Below, piece by piece: positions 40,735 through 49,685 of a DNA stretch of 64,000 bases (position 1 is its first letter; every line of letters begins with the position of its first letter). The stretch lies in contig JAMPHP010000004.1 of the NCBI GenBank assembly GCA_023663365.1, positions 1 to 64,000 on the forward strand, given 5' to 3'. A program made the translations under genes and the position numbers. The notes under the pieces were generated by a model. It did no database searches. It had not been told where the DNA came from and saw nothing but the letters and a program-made list of their open reading frames with translations. The DNA comes from Muribaculaceae bacterium. GTDB lineage: Bacteria > Bacteroidota > Bacteroidia > Bacteroidales > Muribaculaceae.

Positions 40735-42858
40735 TCACTGAAGCACACCCTTCACACGGCCTATGGCGCGGGCTATGGCGATGATGCCGCTCGGATAGCG
40801 CTCCTTCAGGGTGTCGTAGGCGGTGTCGGGGTGCTGCTGCAGCTCGGCAACAACGTCCTCGTACTCGCGTCGGCTGATGAAAGTGCCGAAAGTGGTGATG
40901 AGTCCGCCCTCAATCAACTGGGCTATGTGCGAGTGCACGGTGCCTATCTTCACTCCTTTTGTCGATGCAATCTCGCCAAGGGGTATGCCGGCATTGAAGA
41001 GGATGAGCGTCTCGCGCAGACTGGTGCCGGAGGGCGATGATGCCGACAGCCCCTCGAACTTGCGCACGGCGCCTATGAAACGCTTGCCGAAGCGCACGGC
41101 CTTGCGCTCGCCCACGCCGTTGACCTGCATGAAGTCGTCGATGGTGGCCGGGCGGCGGGTGGCCATGTCGAGAAGCGTGGCGTCGCTGAATATCATATAC
41201 GGCGGTATGCCCTCCTTGCGGGCAAGGTCGGTGCGGACCGTCTTGAGCTGCTCGAAGAGCTGCTGCACGGGGTCGAGCTGCTGCGGTGCGGGCGCTTCCT
41301 TGGCCTTACGGCCACGCGCTGCGGGCTGTGGTGGCACATAGGTGGAGAGTGTGAGCTGCGCCTCGCCACGAAGCACCCTCATGCCGAAGTGTGTGGGCCG
41401 GAGGTGGTTGCCGTCGTCGTAGGCCACCTCGAATACACCCAGCTGTATCATCTGCTGGATATAGTCGATCCACTGCGCGCGGGAGAGGTCGGCACCCACG
41501 CCGAAGGTACGGATGGTGTGGTAGCCGCGGCGCACGATGTCGGAGTTGCGCATACCGCGCAGGATATCCACCAGCGTGAACACGCCTATGGCCGAGCCGC
41601 CGGTGCGCATCACGGCGCTGAGAGCCTTCTGCGCGAGCACCGTGCCGTCGAAGCGCGAGGGCGGGTTGCGGCAGATGTCGCAGTTGCCGCAGTCGCAGTC
41701 GCGCTCCTCGCTGAAGTAGCTCAGCAGGATGCGCCGCCGGCACACCTTGGCCTCGGCGTATGCCTCCATGCGAGCCAGCTTCTCGAGGTTGACAGCCTGG
41801 CGGCCCGACTCCTCGGCAAACTTGCGCAGCGTGACGATGTCGCCGTAGGAATAGAAGAGCACAGCCTCGGCGGGCAGGCCGTCGCGCCCGGCGCGGCCTA
41901 TCTCCTGATAGTAGCTCTCTATGGTGGAGGGCAGATTGTTGTGCACCACCCAGCGGATGTTGCTCTTGTCGATGCCCATGCCGAAGGCTACGGTGGCGCA
42001 CACCACCTGCACGCGGCCGTCGAGGAAGGCATGGAGTGTGCGGTCGCGATCGGCAGCGCTCATGCCGGCATGGTAGCAGGCCGAGCGCAGACCCATGGCC
42101 GAGAGCGCGGCATGCGTCTTCTCGGCGCCGTCGCGACTCAGGCAGTAGGCTATACCGCTGTCCTGAGGGTACTTGCGCACCATATCGGCTATAAAGCGCA
42201 TACGCTGCTTCGCACCCGGATTGGAATATGCCCGCAGCGATATGTTGGGGCGGTCGAAGCTGCCCGTGTGGCAGTAGGGGTCGCGCAGATGGAGCTGCCG
42301 CACAATGTCGTCGCGCGTGAGGCGGTCGGCGGTGGCTGTGAGGGCTATCACGGGCACTGCGGGCATCTCGTCCTTGAGGCGAGAGAGCGCCGTGTAGTCG
42401 GGGCGGAAGTCGTGCCCCCACTGCGATATGCAGTGAGCCTCGTCGATGGCGAATAGACTGATGCGCAGCGATTTCCACCAGTCGAAGGTTTGAAGCAGTC
42501 GCTCCGGCGACACGTAGATGAGCTTAAGCCGACCAGCGCGCGCGGCATCCATCACCGAGCGGTTGTAGGCCTCGTCCTGATTGGAGTGAATGGCAGCGGC
42601 GGGTATACCGTTTGCCACCAGAGCCTGCGTCTGGTCCTGCATAAGCGCTATCAGCGGCGACACCACCACCGCCACGCCCTCCGGGGCAAGGAGGGCGGGC
42701 AGCTGGTAGCATATCGACTTACCGCCACCTGTGGGCATGAGCACCACGGCATCGCGGCCCGAGCAGAGGGCTTCTATCACCTCATACTGCCCGGGGCGGA
42801 AGGAGCGGTAGCCATAGAACTTGGCAAGCAGACTCAGAGCACGCTCTTTCATCGGCAT
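40735..42858 (-). CDS. recQ: ATP-dependent DNA helicase RecQ (HRDC type with C-terminal HTH)
   Basis: The 707-residue SF2 helicase has motif I MPTGGGKSICYQLPAL, DEAHCISQWGHDFRPDY, and motif VI IGRAGRDGLP. A zinc site follows (CRRRILLSYF to CDCGNCDIC), then winged-helix and HRDC domains (ATRRPATIDDFMQVNGVGERKAVRFG). Beyond HRDC are about 100 residues with a helix-turn-helix-like segment (GEIASTKGVKIGTVHSHIAQL), seen in the longer RecQ forms of Bacteroidetes. It unwinds DNA in recombination and fork repair. It begins one base after the stop of the secreted nuclease gene. A second recQ is at 61291-63276. Confidence 0.95.
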   Translation of the reverse strand: MPMKERALSLLAKFYGYRSFRPGQYEVIEALCSGRDAVVLMPTGGGKSICYQLPALLAPEGVAVVVSPLIALMQDQTQALVANGIPAAAIHSNQDEAYNRSVMDAARAGRLKLIYVSPERLLQTFDWWKSLRISLFAIDEAHCISQWGHDFRPDYTALSRLKDEMPAVPVIALTATADRLTRDDIVRQLHLRDPYCHTGSFDRPNISLRAYSNPGAKQRMRFIADMVRKYPQDSGIAYCLSRDGAEKTHAALSAMGLRSACYHAGMSAADRDRTLHAFLDGRVQVVCATVAFGMGIDKSNIRWVVHNNLPSTIESYYQEIGRAGRDGLPAEAVLFYSYGDIVTLRKFAEESGRQAVNLEKLARMEAYAEAKVCRRRILLSYFSEERDCDCGNCDICRNPPSRFDGTVLAQKALSAVMRTGGSAIGVFTLVDILRGMRNSDIVRRGYHTIRTFGVGADLSRAQWIDYIQQMIQLGVFEVAYDDGNHLRPTHFGMRVLRGEAQLTLSTYVPPQPAARGRKAKEAPAPQQLDPVQQLFEQLKTVRTDLARKEGIPPYMIFSDATLLDMATRRPATIDDFMQVNGVGERKAVRFGKRFIGAVRKFEGLSASSPSGTSLRETLILFNAGIPLGEIASTKGVKIGTVHSHIAQLIEGGLITTFGTFISRREYEDVVAELQQHPDTAYDTLKERYPSGIIAIARAIGRVKGVLQ

Positions 42859-42859
42859 C

Positions 42860-45283
42860 TTAGCGGATGAGCACGGTGCGCGAGAAGTCGCCCACCACCA
42901 CTATATAGAATGTGCCGGGAGTGAGTGCATCGAAGCTGTGGAGGCCTTCGCCGAGCACGCCGTAGTGCAGGGTGGTGCCGTCGAGGGCGTAGATGCCTGC
43001 GAGAGCACCTTCGGGAGCCTCTACATTGACATAGAGGGAGCCGCCATGGCTATAGGCATCCCAGGTGTGGCGCTCGGCCATGGGGTCGTCGACACCGGTG
43101 GCATTGTCGGTGAGGCTCACATCGTCGAGCAACCAACGCTTGCCCGAGAGCTGGCGCAGGCGCGCACGCACCTTGCCGATGGCACCCACGCGCACCTTGA
43201 ACTCGCGGTAGGTCTTATCGCTGACGGTCACATCGCCGGCGTTCTCCCAGGTCTCACCGCCGTCGGTGGAATATTCCACGGCAATCTTGCAGGCCTCGTC
43301 GGAGCCGAACACGCGGGCGAAGAAGCTGAGCTCGCCGATGCCGCGGTCGCGGTCGGCATCCATCTGGGCGATACCGCCGCCGTTCTTACCGAGGCGGAGG
43401 CACTGCTTGCCGCCGTGGGCGGGATCCTGGTTGGTGGTGCCGATGATGGTCTCGTAGAGAGTCCAGGCACATGCCGAACCGTTGTAGTGCTTGGTGGTGT
43501 ACGAGCCTGCGTCGGAGCCGTCGTATTCGGGCTCGAAGTCCTCGAAGAAAGTCTTCTGCTCGGAAGCCACACCTGCGGCGTGGGCTTCGTCGAACTCATA
43601 TTTACCCCACACGGCGGTGATGTCGGTGTCGAAGTTGCCTGCCGCGGCGCTGTTGAGGCGCATGTAGAGGCGGTTTTCGTCGGGCGAGAGTGTGAGCGAT
43701 GTGCTCCAGTTGCTGTGGTCCACCGAGATTTCAAAGGGGGTGAGCACGCTCACGGTGAAGTCGCTGTCGACATAGTCGGTGGAGATGAGGATTTCGGCAG
43801 CCTCGGAGGGCTCTCCGGGGATGGTGGCGAAGTAGAGGTCGCCGTCGAAGAGGAAGTCGATGGAGGGCACGGCATCGGCTGTGCGCACATCCATGTGCAC
43901 GCTGGTGTAGTTCTGCGAGGTGATGATGTAGCGGTACTCGTTGGAGGGAGTCAGCCCGGTCACGGTGTAGCGTCCCGCGCGTGCGTTGACTTTGCGGGGA
44001 TAGCCGTCGATGCTGCCGTCGTCGTCGGCCACGTCGAGGGTGTAGTTGCCGTCGGCATCATCATCGCCCACATATACCCACGAGGCAACAAACGATTCGG
44101 CAGTAACCTCCTCGGCCTCATTGAGTGGCACACCGCCGGTCGATTTGGCGGAGAGAGCCACTGTGCTCTTGAGGCCGCCGGCGCTCACCACGAGAGTGCC
44201 CGTGAAGGTGCCTGTAGTTGAGGGGCGGAAGGTGACGGTGACATCGGCACCGGCATTGGCTGCCGAGGCGCTCAGGCTGGCGGGCGACACCGAGAAGCCC
44301 GCACCTGTGGCGCTGATGGTCACGGCGGAGGTCATGCCGGTGGTGAGCACGCTCACCTGACGGCTCACTGACACATTAGGAGCTGTGACACCCATATTGA
44401 GCGAGGAGCCGTCGACGGGTCGGTTGATCACGGGGTCGGGAGCGGAAGCGCTCGATGTCCAGCTCTGGTCCTTCTTGTTGCCCCATATATACTCAACCAT
44501 GTCGGGGTAGTCGATGAAGGGGTTGCGGTTGCCCTGCTTGGCGTAGACCGCTTCCTGGCGGTCGAGCTCCTTCTTGCTCACGGGATCCTGGCGGTGCCAC
44601 TTCAGGAGCAGCTCCACGGCCCATGTCTTGAAGGCGGGATAGCTGTTGTTGGCCAGCATATCGCTGCTCCACGAGGCTATACGGTCGTTGTAGCGGGCGG
44701 CCATATAGAAATATGAGCGGGCGAAGTCGCCTTTGTACTCATCGTCGGGCTCGAACACCTGGCCAGAATAGCCGGGGAAGGTGCTGCTTGCCACCTTTCC
44801 GAGACCTTTGACGCCGTTCTTGGAGCCCACCTCACCACCGGAGCACTCGCCGAAGGGAAGGTTGCTGCGCTTGCTGTTGACCCAGCCGTCGGTAGGATAG
44901 AGGTGGAAAGCGTCGGAATACATAGGCTTTGCCTTGCTGAACCAGCTCTTGGGGAAAGAGTGCTCGCGGTTGTAGCAGTCGCCGATGGTCTTGTAGTTGC
45001 CGCACTGCTCACCGCCGGGAGTCCAGTGCTTGGTGGAGTACATATCCCAAATTTTACCGTCCTCGGGGTGGATGTCGGTGCTTTTGAAGAGATTCCACAG
45101 GCCGTCGTACGACACGGAGTTGAACCCGGCAGAAGTGGCCTGCCGCAGCGATGTGAGCAGCGATGCGCCGCCTTTGTTCTCGCATGAGCTGTAGTAGCCC
45201 GCAGGGACTGCGCCGTAGGCCGCCCATGCCATGGCGGCCACAGCTGTGAAAGTGATAAATCTAAGGTTCTCGAAGAATTTCAT
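42860..45283 (-). CDS. Secreted endonuclease I family protein with Ig-like and jelly-roll domains
   Basis: The ATG at 45283 starts a signal peptide (MKFFENLRFITFTAVAAMAW); 16 upstream in-frame residues are dropped. The 807-residue protein has an endonuclease-I domain at about 25-270, with CYNREHSFPKSWF (residues 103-115) and DAFHLYPTDGWVNSKRSNLP (124-143). These hold the catalytic histidine and metal ligands of the NucM/EndA fold. An Ig-like module follows (ISATGAGFSVSPASLSAS), then a fibronectin-like part and a jelly-roll domain, and a sorting-like end (LAGIYALDGTTLHYG, FSRTVLIR). It likely degrades extracellular DNA for nutrients. Encoded between proA and recQ. Confidence 0.9.
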   Translation of the reverse strand: MKFFENLRFITFTAVAAMAWAAYGAVPAGYYSSCENKGGASLLTSLRQATSAGFNSVSYDGLWNLFKSTDIHPEDGKIWDMYSTKHWTPGGEQCGNYKTIGDCYNREHSFPKSWFSKAKPMYSDAFHLYPTDGWVNSKRSNLPFGECSGGEVGSKNGVKGLGKVASSTFPGYSGQVFEPDDEYKGDFARSYFYMAARYNDRIASWSSDMLANNSYPAFKTWAVELLLKWHRQDPVSKKELDRQEAVYAKQGNRNPFIDYPDMVEYIWGNKKDQSWTSSASAPDPVINRPVDGSSLNMGVTAPNVSVSRQVSVLTTGMTSAVTISATGAGFSVSPASLSASAANAGADVTVTFRPSTTGTFTGTLVVSAGGLKSTVALSAKSTGGVPLNEAEEVTAESFVASWVYVGDDDADGNYTLDVADDDGSIDGYPRKVNARAGRYTVTGLTPSNEYRYIITSQNYTSVHMDVRTADAVPSIDFLFDGDLYFATIPGEPSEAAEILISTDYVDSDFTVSVLTPFEISVDHSNWSTSLTLSPDENRLYMRLNSAAAGNFDTDITAVWGKYEFDEAHAAGVASEQKTFFEDFEPEYDGSDAGSYTTKHYNGSACAWTLYETIIGTTNQDPAHGGKQCLRLGKNGGGIAQMDADRDRGIGELSFFARVFGSDEACKIAVEYSTDGGETWENAGDVTVSDKTYREFKVRVGAIGKVRARLRQLSGKRWLLDDVSLTDNATGVDDPMAERHTWDAYSHGGSLYVNVEAPEGALAGIYALDGTTLHYGVLGEGLHSFDALTPGTFYIVVVGDFSRTVLIR

Positions 45284-45308
45284 TGCAATAGATGTTGTGT
45301 GCGGAGTG

Positions 45309-46538
45309 TCAGGAGCGGGTCTGGCCTGCACCTGTGATAAGATATTTATAAGTGGTTATTTCTCTGAGTGCCATGGGGCCGCGTGCGTGCAGCTTCTGTG
45401 TGGATATGCCTATCTCGGCACCGAAGCCGAACTGGCCGCCGTCGGTGAAAGCCGTCGATACATTGGCATATACACAAGCGGCATCGACGCTGTCGAGGAA
45501 GAGTCGCGTGGCCTCGGCGCTCTCAGCTATTATGCACTCGCTGTGGTGCGAGCCGTAGCGGTCGATGAAAGCGATAGCCTCGTCGATGTCGGCCACGGTG
45601 CCCACGGTGAGCTTGTAGTCGAGCCACTCGCGGCCGAAGTCGTCGGCGCCGGCGTGCCGGAGCAGAGGGTAGGCGCCGTCGAGGGCGGCGTATGCCTCCT
45701 CGTCGGCATATATCTCCACGCCCTTGTCGGCCAGCGGGTAGCAGAGGGCTGCCAGCGAGCTCAGGCGGCTGCGGTCAATCAGGAGGCAGTCGAGGGAGTT
45801 GCACACGCCGGGGCGGCGGGTCTTGGCATTGAACACTATGTCGCGGCCCGTGGCAGTGTCGCCGGAGCTGTGGAAGTAGGTGTGGCACACCCCGGCGCCT
45901 GTCTCGATGACGGGCACGCGTGCATTGTCGCGCACGAAGTCGATGAGGCGTCGGCTGCCGCGCGGGATTATGAGGTCGATTTCGCCGCGGGCCTCGAGGA
46001 GCTCGCGTGCGGCATCGTGGCCACCCTGCACGAGCACGGCGGCATCGGTGTCGACACCAGCTGCGGCAAGGGTGTCGCGTATGATTTCGATGGCCTTGGC
46101 ATCGCTGTGGGCCGCTTCGTGGCCGCCCTTGAGCACGCAGGCGCTGCCGGCCTTGAAGCAGAGTGCGAAGATGTCGAAAATCACATTGGGGCGCGCCTCG
46201 AAGATGGCGCCTATCACGCCGAAGGGCACCGACACGCGGCGGATGAGCATACCGTTGGGGCGGGTGGTGCTGTCGAGAGTGATGCCTAAGGGCGAGGGCA
46301 GCTCTGCCACGGCGCGGATGCCGGCGGCGATGTCGGCCACCCGCGCTTCGGTGAGCTGCAGGCGGTCGTAGCGCGGGTCGGCGGAGTCCATGGCCGCACA
46401 GTCGGCGGCATTGGCCTCGAGGAGCTCGCCTCTGCGCTGTTCAAGGGCGTCGGCCAGAGCCCGAAGCACTGCGTCGACACTCCCGGGAGCGAGCCCGGCG
46501 ATGGCCCGCGATGCTATTCTTGAAGTTTTGAATGTCAT
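45309..46538 (-). CDS. proA: Gamma-glutamyl phosphate reductase
   Basis: The ATG at 46538 overlaps the proB stop by four bases; upstream in-frame residues come from proB. The 409-residue enzyme reduces glutamyl-5-phosphate to the semialdehyde in proline synthesis. Motifs are RRVSVPFGVIGAIFEARPNVIFDIFALCFKAGSACVLKGG, LIIPRGSRRLIDFVRDN and the catalytic-cysteine region AKTRRPGVCNSLDCLLID. Near the end FTDGGQFGFGAEIGISTQKLHARGP is also typical. Confidence 0.96.
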   Translation of the reverse strand: MTFKTSRIASRAIAGLAPGSVDAVLRALADALEQRRGELLEANAADCAAMDSADPRYDRLQLTEARVADIAAGIRAVAELPSPLGITLDSTTRPNGMLIRRVSVPFGVIGAIFEARPNVIFDIFALCFKAGSACVLKGGHEAAHSDAKAIEIIRDTLAAAGVDTDAAVLVQGGHDAARELLEARGEIDLIIPRGSRRLIDFVRDNARVPVIETGAGVCHTYFHSSGDTATGRDIVFNAKTRRPGVCNSLDCLLIDRSRLSSLAALCYPLADKGVEIYADEEAYAALDGAYPLLRHAGADDFGREWLDYKLTVGTVADIDEAIAFIDRYGSHHSECIIAESAEATRLFLDSVDAACVYANVSTAFTDGGQFGFGAEIGISTQKLHARGPMALREITTYKYLITGAGQTRS

Positions 46539-47629
46539 TTCTGATTGCTTGATGTGTCTACATATAGATAGTCGGCATGGATGAGCGGCTTCACGCCGGC
46601 CACGCCTGTAAGGCTCCGTGCCTGCGCGGCATCGAGCGAACTGCGGCCCCACGCTATCACAGTGCCGTCGGGGGCTGCCACGGTGACTATATCGTCGGCA
46701 TCGAAGTCGCCCTCAATGCTCTCCACGCCCACGGCAAGGAGGCTTGCTCCGCGACGGAGCGCTTCGGCGGCGCCGTCGTTGACACGCATCACGCCCTTGG
46801 CAAAGGCATCGCTGTGGGCTATCCACTTCTTCACGCCAGAAGCGGCACTGGCCGAGGCCGCGAAGAGTGTATGCGGCACCGAGGTGGTGTCTATGCCTGC
46901 CAGAGGAGGAAGCACGCCCTCGCGCTTGCCGTTTGCCACCACCACGTCAATGCCCTCGGAAGCCACACGCATGGCTATGCGGCACTTCGACACCATGCCT
47001 CCGCGGCCGAGGCTCGAGCGCGATGCCGCCACGTGCTCCGAGGGGTCGTCGCCGGGCTCTACGCGCGCGATGAGGGTGGATGCGGGGTCGGCGGGATCGC
47101 CTGTGTAGAGGCCGTCGATATTGCTGAGGATGATGAGGCGGTCGGCGCTCATCATGGTGGCGATGAGGCCCGAGAGCTCATCGTTGTCGGTGAACATAAG
47201 CTCGGTGAGCGACACCGTATCGTTCTCGTTCACTATCGGTATCACGCCATGGGCGAGCATGGCGCTCATGCAGTGCTGCTGGTTGAGGTAGCCTGCACGG
47301 CGTGCGAAGTTCTCCTTGGTGGCGAGCACCTGGCCGCAGTGTATGCCGTGCTCGCGGAAGAACTCGTAGTAGCGGTTTATGAGCTTCGCCTGGCCTACGG
47401 CGCTGAAAAGCTGCCGTGCCGAAAGGTCGTCGAGGCGCGTGGTGTCGACTGCTCCGCGCAGTTCGCCACGTCCCGAGGCCACAGCGCCCGACGACACCAG
47501 TATCACCTCGATACCGGCACGCCTGAGCTCGGCGACCTGGTCGACAATGGCACTCATGCGCGTGATGTCGAGCATACCGTCGGGCCGGGTGAGCACGTTG
47601 CTGCCTATTTTTATTACGACTCTTTTCAA
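46535..47629 (-). CDS. proB: Glutamate 5-kinase with PUA domain
   Basis: The 364-residue kinase starts with TTG at 47629, giving the expected N-terminus MKRVVIKIGSNVL; no ATG lies nearby. Amino-acid-kinase motifs are VILVSSGAVASGRGEL, IPIVNENDTVS, LSNIDGLYTGDP and GRGGMVSKCRIAMRVASEGIDVVVANG. The C-terminal 100 residues form a PUA domain (GAAEALRRGASLLAVGVESIEGDFDADDIV). It performs the first, feedback-inhibited step of proline synthesis and is translationally coupled to proA. Confidence 0.96.
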   Translation of the reverse strand: MKRVVIKIGSNVLTRPDGMLDITRMSAIVDQVAELRRAGIEVILVSSGAVASGRGELRGAVDTTRLDDLSARQLFSAVGQAKLINRYYEFFREHGIHCGQVLATKENFARRAGYLNQQHCMSAMLAHGVIPIVNENDTVSLTELMFTDNDELSGLIATMMSADRLIILSNIDGLYTGDPADPASTLIARVEPGDDPSEHVAASRSSLGRGGMVSKCRIAMRVASEGIDVVVANGKREGVLPPLAGIDTTSVPHTLFAASASAASGVKKWIAHSDAFAKGVMRVNDGAAEALRRGASLLAVGVESIEGDFDADDIVTVAAPDGTVIAWGRSSLDAAQARSLTGVAGVKPLIHADYLYVDTSSNQK

Positions 47630-47639
47630 AATTGGTCTT

Positions 47640-47665
47640 TCTCCTTGGTTTATCTCCTTGGTTTA
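47640..47665. repeat. Tandem duplication of a 13-bp unit
   Basis: TCTCCTTGGTTTA occurs twice without a gap between dnaX and proB. Probably a slippage event; it lies upstream of the proB TTG start and slightly lengthens the spacer. Confidence 0.6.
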
Positions 47666-47673
47666 CCCTGAGG

Positions 47674-49422
47674 CTACACGAGCCTCATCTTATACTTGGC
47701 CATCATCTCCGACACCGCCGGATTGGCGGCGAGGAGGTGCTCAAGCACCTGCTGTTCGGTCCAGAAGGCCGGCGGGATGTCGCCCTCGCACACTTTCACG
47801 GTTATGCTCACGCCGTCGTTGGAGAGAGCGTCGGCCAGGCGACCGGTGATTTGCCTCTCGAACTTACGCACGGCCTCGGCCTGCATCTCGGTGCCGACAG
47901 CCAGCTCCAGCACCATGGGCGAAGGATGCTCGGGCTTGATGGCCAGCAGGATGCCCGTGAGCATGGGCTGATCGGTGAAGGAGCGCGACACACGGCTCCA
48001 GGCGCTGTCGAGATCGGCTTCGGTGAAGTTGCGGTCGCGGCGCGGCACTGCCGTTGCTGCGGCTGCTGGAGTGGAGTCCGTTGCTGCCGGATGCTCGTTG
48101 CGCTTGTTCATCGACAGACCGCCGAGCGAGTAGGCCGTGCGCCGTGGCGAGGCCTCCTGTGCCGGAGCTGCCGCGGCAGTCCTCACCGGTGCAGGTGCTG
48201 CCGGAGTAGCCTGCGCCGCGGCCGGTGCCGGCTGTTGCGCAGGGTATTGCGGGATAGCCGCCGTCGACTTGGCAAAGTCTTCGAGCGGCATCAAAAGCCC
48301 CCCGTCGCTTCCGCATTCATCGGGCGAGGGGCCGGCTGGTTGGCACAGTCTGATGAGCGTCAACTCTATTAAGAACTGTTTGTTGCTTGCCTGCCGGAAA
48401 TTGAAATCAGCGTCGTTGCACAGCTGCATGGCGCGGTAGAGGAAGTCGGGAGCCACCTTGGCAGCCTGCGCCGCCATGGTCTGCCGCACATCGTCGGGAG
48501 CCTCGAGGAGGCATATCGTGGCCGGATTGGCGGCCACCATCACATCGCGCAGATAGAGCGCCAGGCCGTTGATGAAAAACTGCGAGTCGAAGCCCTTCTC
48601 GCGCACCTCCTTATATATAAGCAAAGCCGCGGGCACATCCTGCGCCACGAAAGCCTCGAAGAGGCGGTCGAAGTAGGAGCTGTCGAGCACGTTGAGATTT
48701 TCGACAGCGGCGCTGTAGGTCACATTGCCCTGCGAGCTGGCCGCCACCTGGTCGAAGATAGAGAGAGCGTCGCGCATACCGCCGTCGGCCTTGCGGGCGA
48801 TGAGGTTGAGGGCGGCGCTCTCCACTGCTATACCCTCCTGAGCGGCCACGCGCTCAAGATGGCTCACGATGTCGGCTATGGATATACGGCTGAAGTCGTA
48901 GATCTGGCAGCGAGAGAGGATGGTGGGGATGATTTTGTGCTTTTCGGTGGTGGCAAGGATGAAAACGGCATGAGCCGGCGGCTCCTCGAGAGTCTTGAGG
49001 AAGGCATTGAATGCCGACTGCGAGAGCATGTGCACCTCATCGACGATAAACACGCGGTAGCGACCCACTGCCGGGGGCACCATCACCTGGTCGATGAGAT
49101 CACGGATAGCCTCGACGCCATTGTTGGAGGCGGCATCGAGCTCCACGATGTTGAGCGAGCGGTTTTCATTGAATTGCCGACACGAATCGCATTCATTGCA
49201 CGCCTCGCCCTGTGCGGTGCGATTGGTGCAATTGATGGTTTTGGCAAAAATACGGGCGCACGACGTCTTGCCCACACCTCGTGATCCGCAGAAGAGGTAG
49301 GCATGGGCGAGGCGGTCGGAGGCGATGGCATTCTTGAGTGTGGATGTGAGAGCGTTCTGCCCCACCACACTGTCGAAAGTCGCCGGCCTGTATTTTCGAG
49401 CCGATACGATGTACTGTTCCAT
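47674..49422 (-). CDS. dnaX: DNA polymerase III subunits gamma/tau
   Basis: The 582-residue clamp-loader ATPase: RKYRPATFDSVVGQ, Walker A FCGSRGVGKTSCARIFAK, a four-cysteine zinc module ending CNECDSC, Walker B VFIVDEVHMLSQSAFNAFLKTLEEPP, and sensor I FILATTEKHKIIPTILSRC. After the ATPase and collar domains (about residue 360) comes an Ala/Pro-rich linker (PAQQPAPAAAQATPAAPAP) and a tau-like C-terminal domain. No slippery A-run for frameshifting to gamma was noticed. It heads the minus-strand series dnaX, proB, proA, nuclease, recQ, and a TAAATTTG box at 49465-49472 may be its -7 element. Confidence 0.95.
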   Translation of the reverse strand: MEQYIVSARKYRPATFDSVVGQNALTSTLKNAIASDRLAHAYLFCGSRGVGKTSCARIFAKTINCTNRTAQGEACNECDSCRQFNENRSLNIVELDAASNNGVEAIRDLIDQVMVPPAVGRYRVFIVDEVHMLSQSAFNAFLKTLEEPPAHAVFILATTEKHKIIPTILSRCQIYDFSRISIADIVSHLERVAAQEGIAVESAALNLIARKADGGMRDALSIFDQVAASSQGNVTYSAAVENLNVLDSSYFDRLFEAFVAQDVPAALLIYKEVREKGFDSQFFINGLALYLRDVMVAANPATICLLEAPDDVRQTMAAQAAKVAPDFLYRAMQLCNDADFNFRQASNKQFLIELTLIRLCQPAGPSPDECGSDGGLLMPLEDFAKSTAAIPQYPAQQPAPAAAQATPAAPAPVRTAAAAPAQEASPRRTAYSLGGLSMNKRNEHPAATDSTPAAAATAVPRRDRNFTEADLDSAWSRVSRSFTDQPMLTGILLAIKPEHPSPMVLELAVGTEMQAEAVRKFERQITGRLADALSNDGVSITVKVCEGDIPPAFWTEQQVLEHLLAANPAVSEMMAKYKMRLV

Positions 49423-49542
49423 GTCGAAAAATTATGCCCGCAGCGTTTGAGCCAAGGGCAACTGCAAATTTAAGCATTTTTTCGCGACATTCCACCCATC
49501 GCTTATTAAAAACTTATCAATTTTTTCGTAACTTCGCCGGAT

Positions 49543-49620
49543 AAATTCAGCGGGATAGCGAGCAATCGCGATTTCTGCACTTCGGTTTAAGGGTTGTCCG
49601 TCAACAACCCTTCTTTTTTT
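49543..49620 (+). ncRNA. Small RNA candidate of about 78 nt
   Basis: A strong plus-strand terminator ends at 49620, but no plus-strand gene precedes it. A near-consensus -7 box, TAACTTCG, lies at 49529-49536 (one mismatch; the -33 box is weak). The interval contains a stem GCGA-GCAA-TCGC with a GNRA loop at 49558-49569 and a possible UUCG-loop hairpin at about 49578-49585. It may be a trans-acting small RNA; no known family was recognised. It sits between divergently oriented dnaX and the restriction-modification island. Confidence 0.45.
49589..49620 (+). terminator. Intrinsic terminator on the plus strand
   Basis: Perfect 9-bp stem AAGGGTTGT/ACAACCCTT with loop CCGTCA, followed by a run rich in T (CTTTTTTT). 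The reverse direction has no T-run, so it is specific to a plus-strand transcript. Confidence 0.8.
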
Positions 49621-49635
49621 TCTTGAAAATACAGG

Positions 49636-49662
49636 CCATCCAAAGACGACCGAGGCCGATTA
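49636..49662. repeat. Left direct repeat bounding the R-M island
   Basis: This 27-bp sequence matches 52907-52933 at 24 of 27 positions; the last 16 bases, CGACCGAGGCCGATTA, are identical. The four-gene DpnII-type operon lies exactly between the two copies. This is what a site-specific or duplicating insertion would leave. Confidence 0.75.
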
Positions 49663-49685
49663 GACTACAAAGAGAAACTCATCAC

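Noticed and set aside
40472-40748. Upstream in-frame extension of metK and a nearby 91-codon frame
   Set aside because: Both run through the promoter, the aptamer-like structure and the terminator; MetK has its canonical N-terminus at 40471.
40735-42858. The two recQ genes as a recent duplication
   Set aside because: Their domain composition differs (HRDC plus HTH tail here, neither in the copy at 61291-63276), and their sequences diverge outside helicase motifs.
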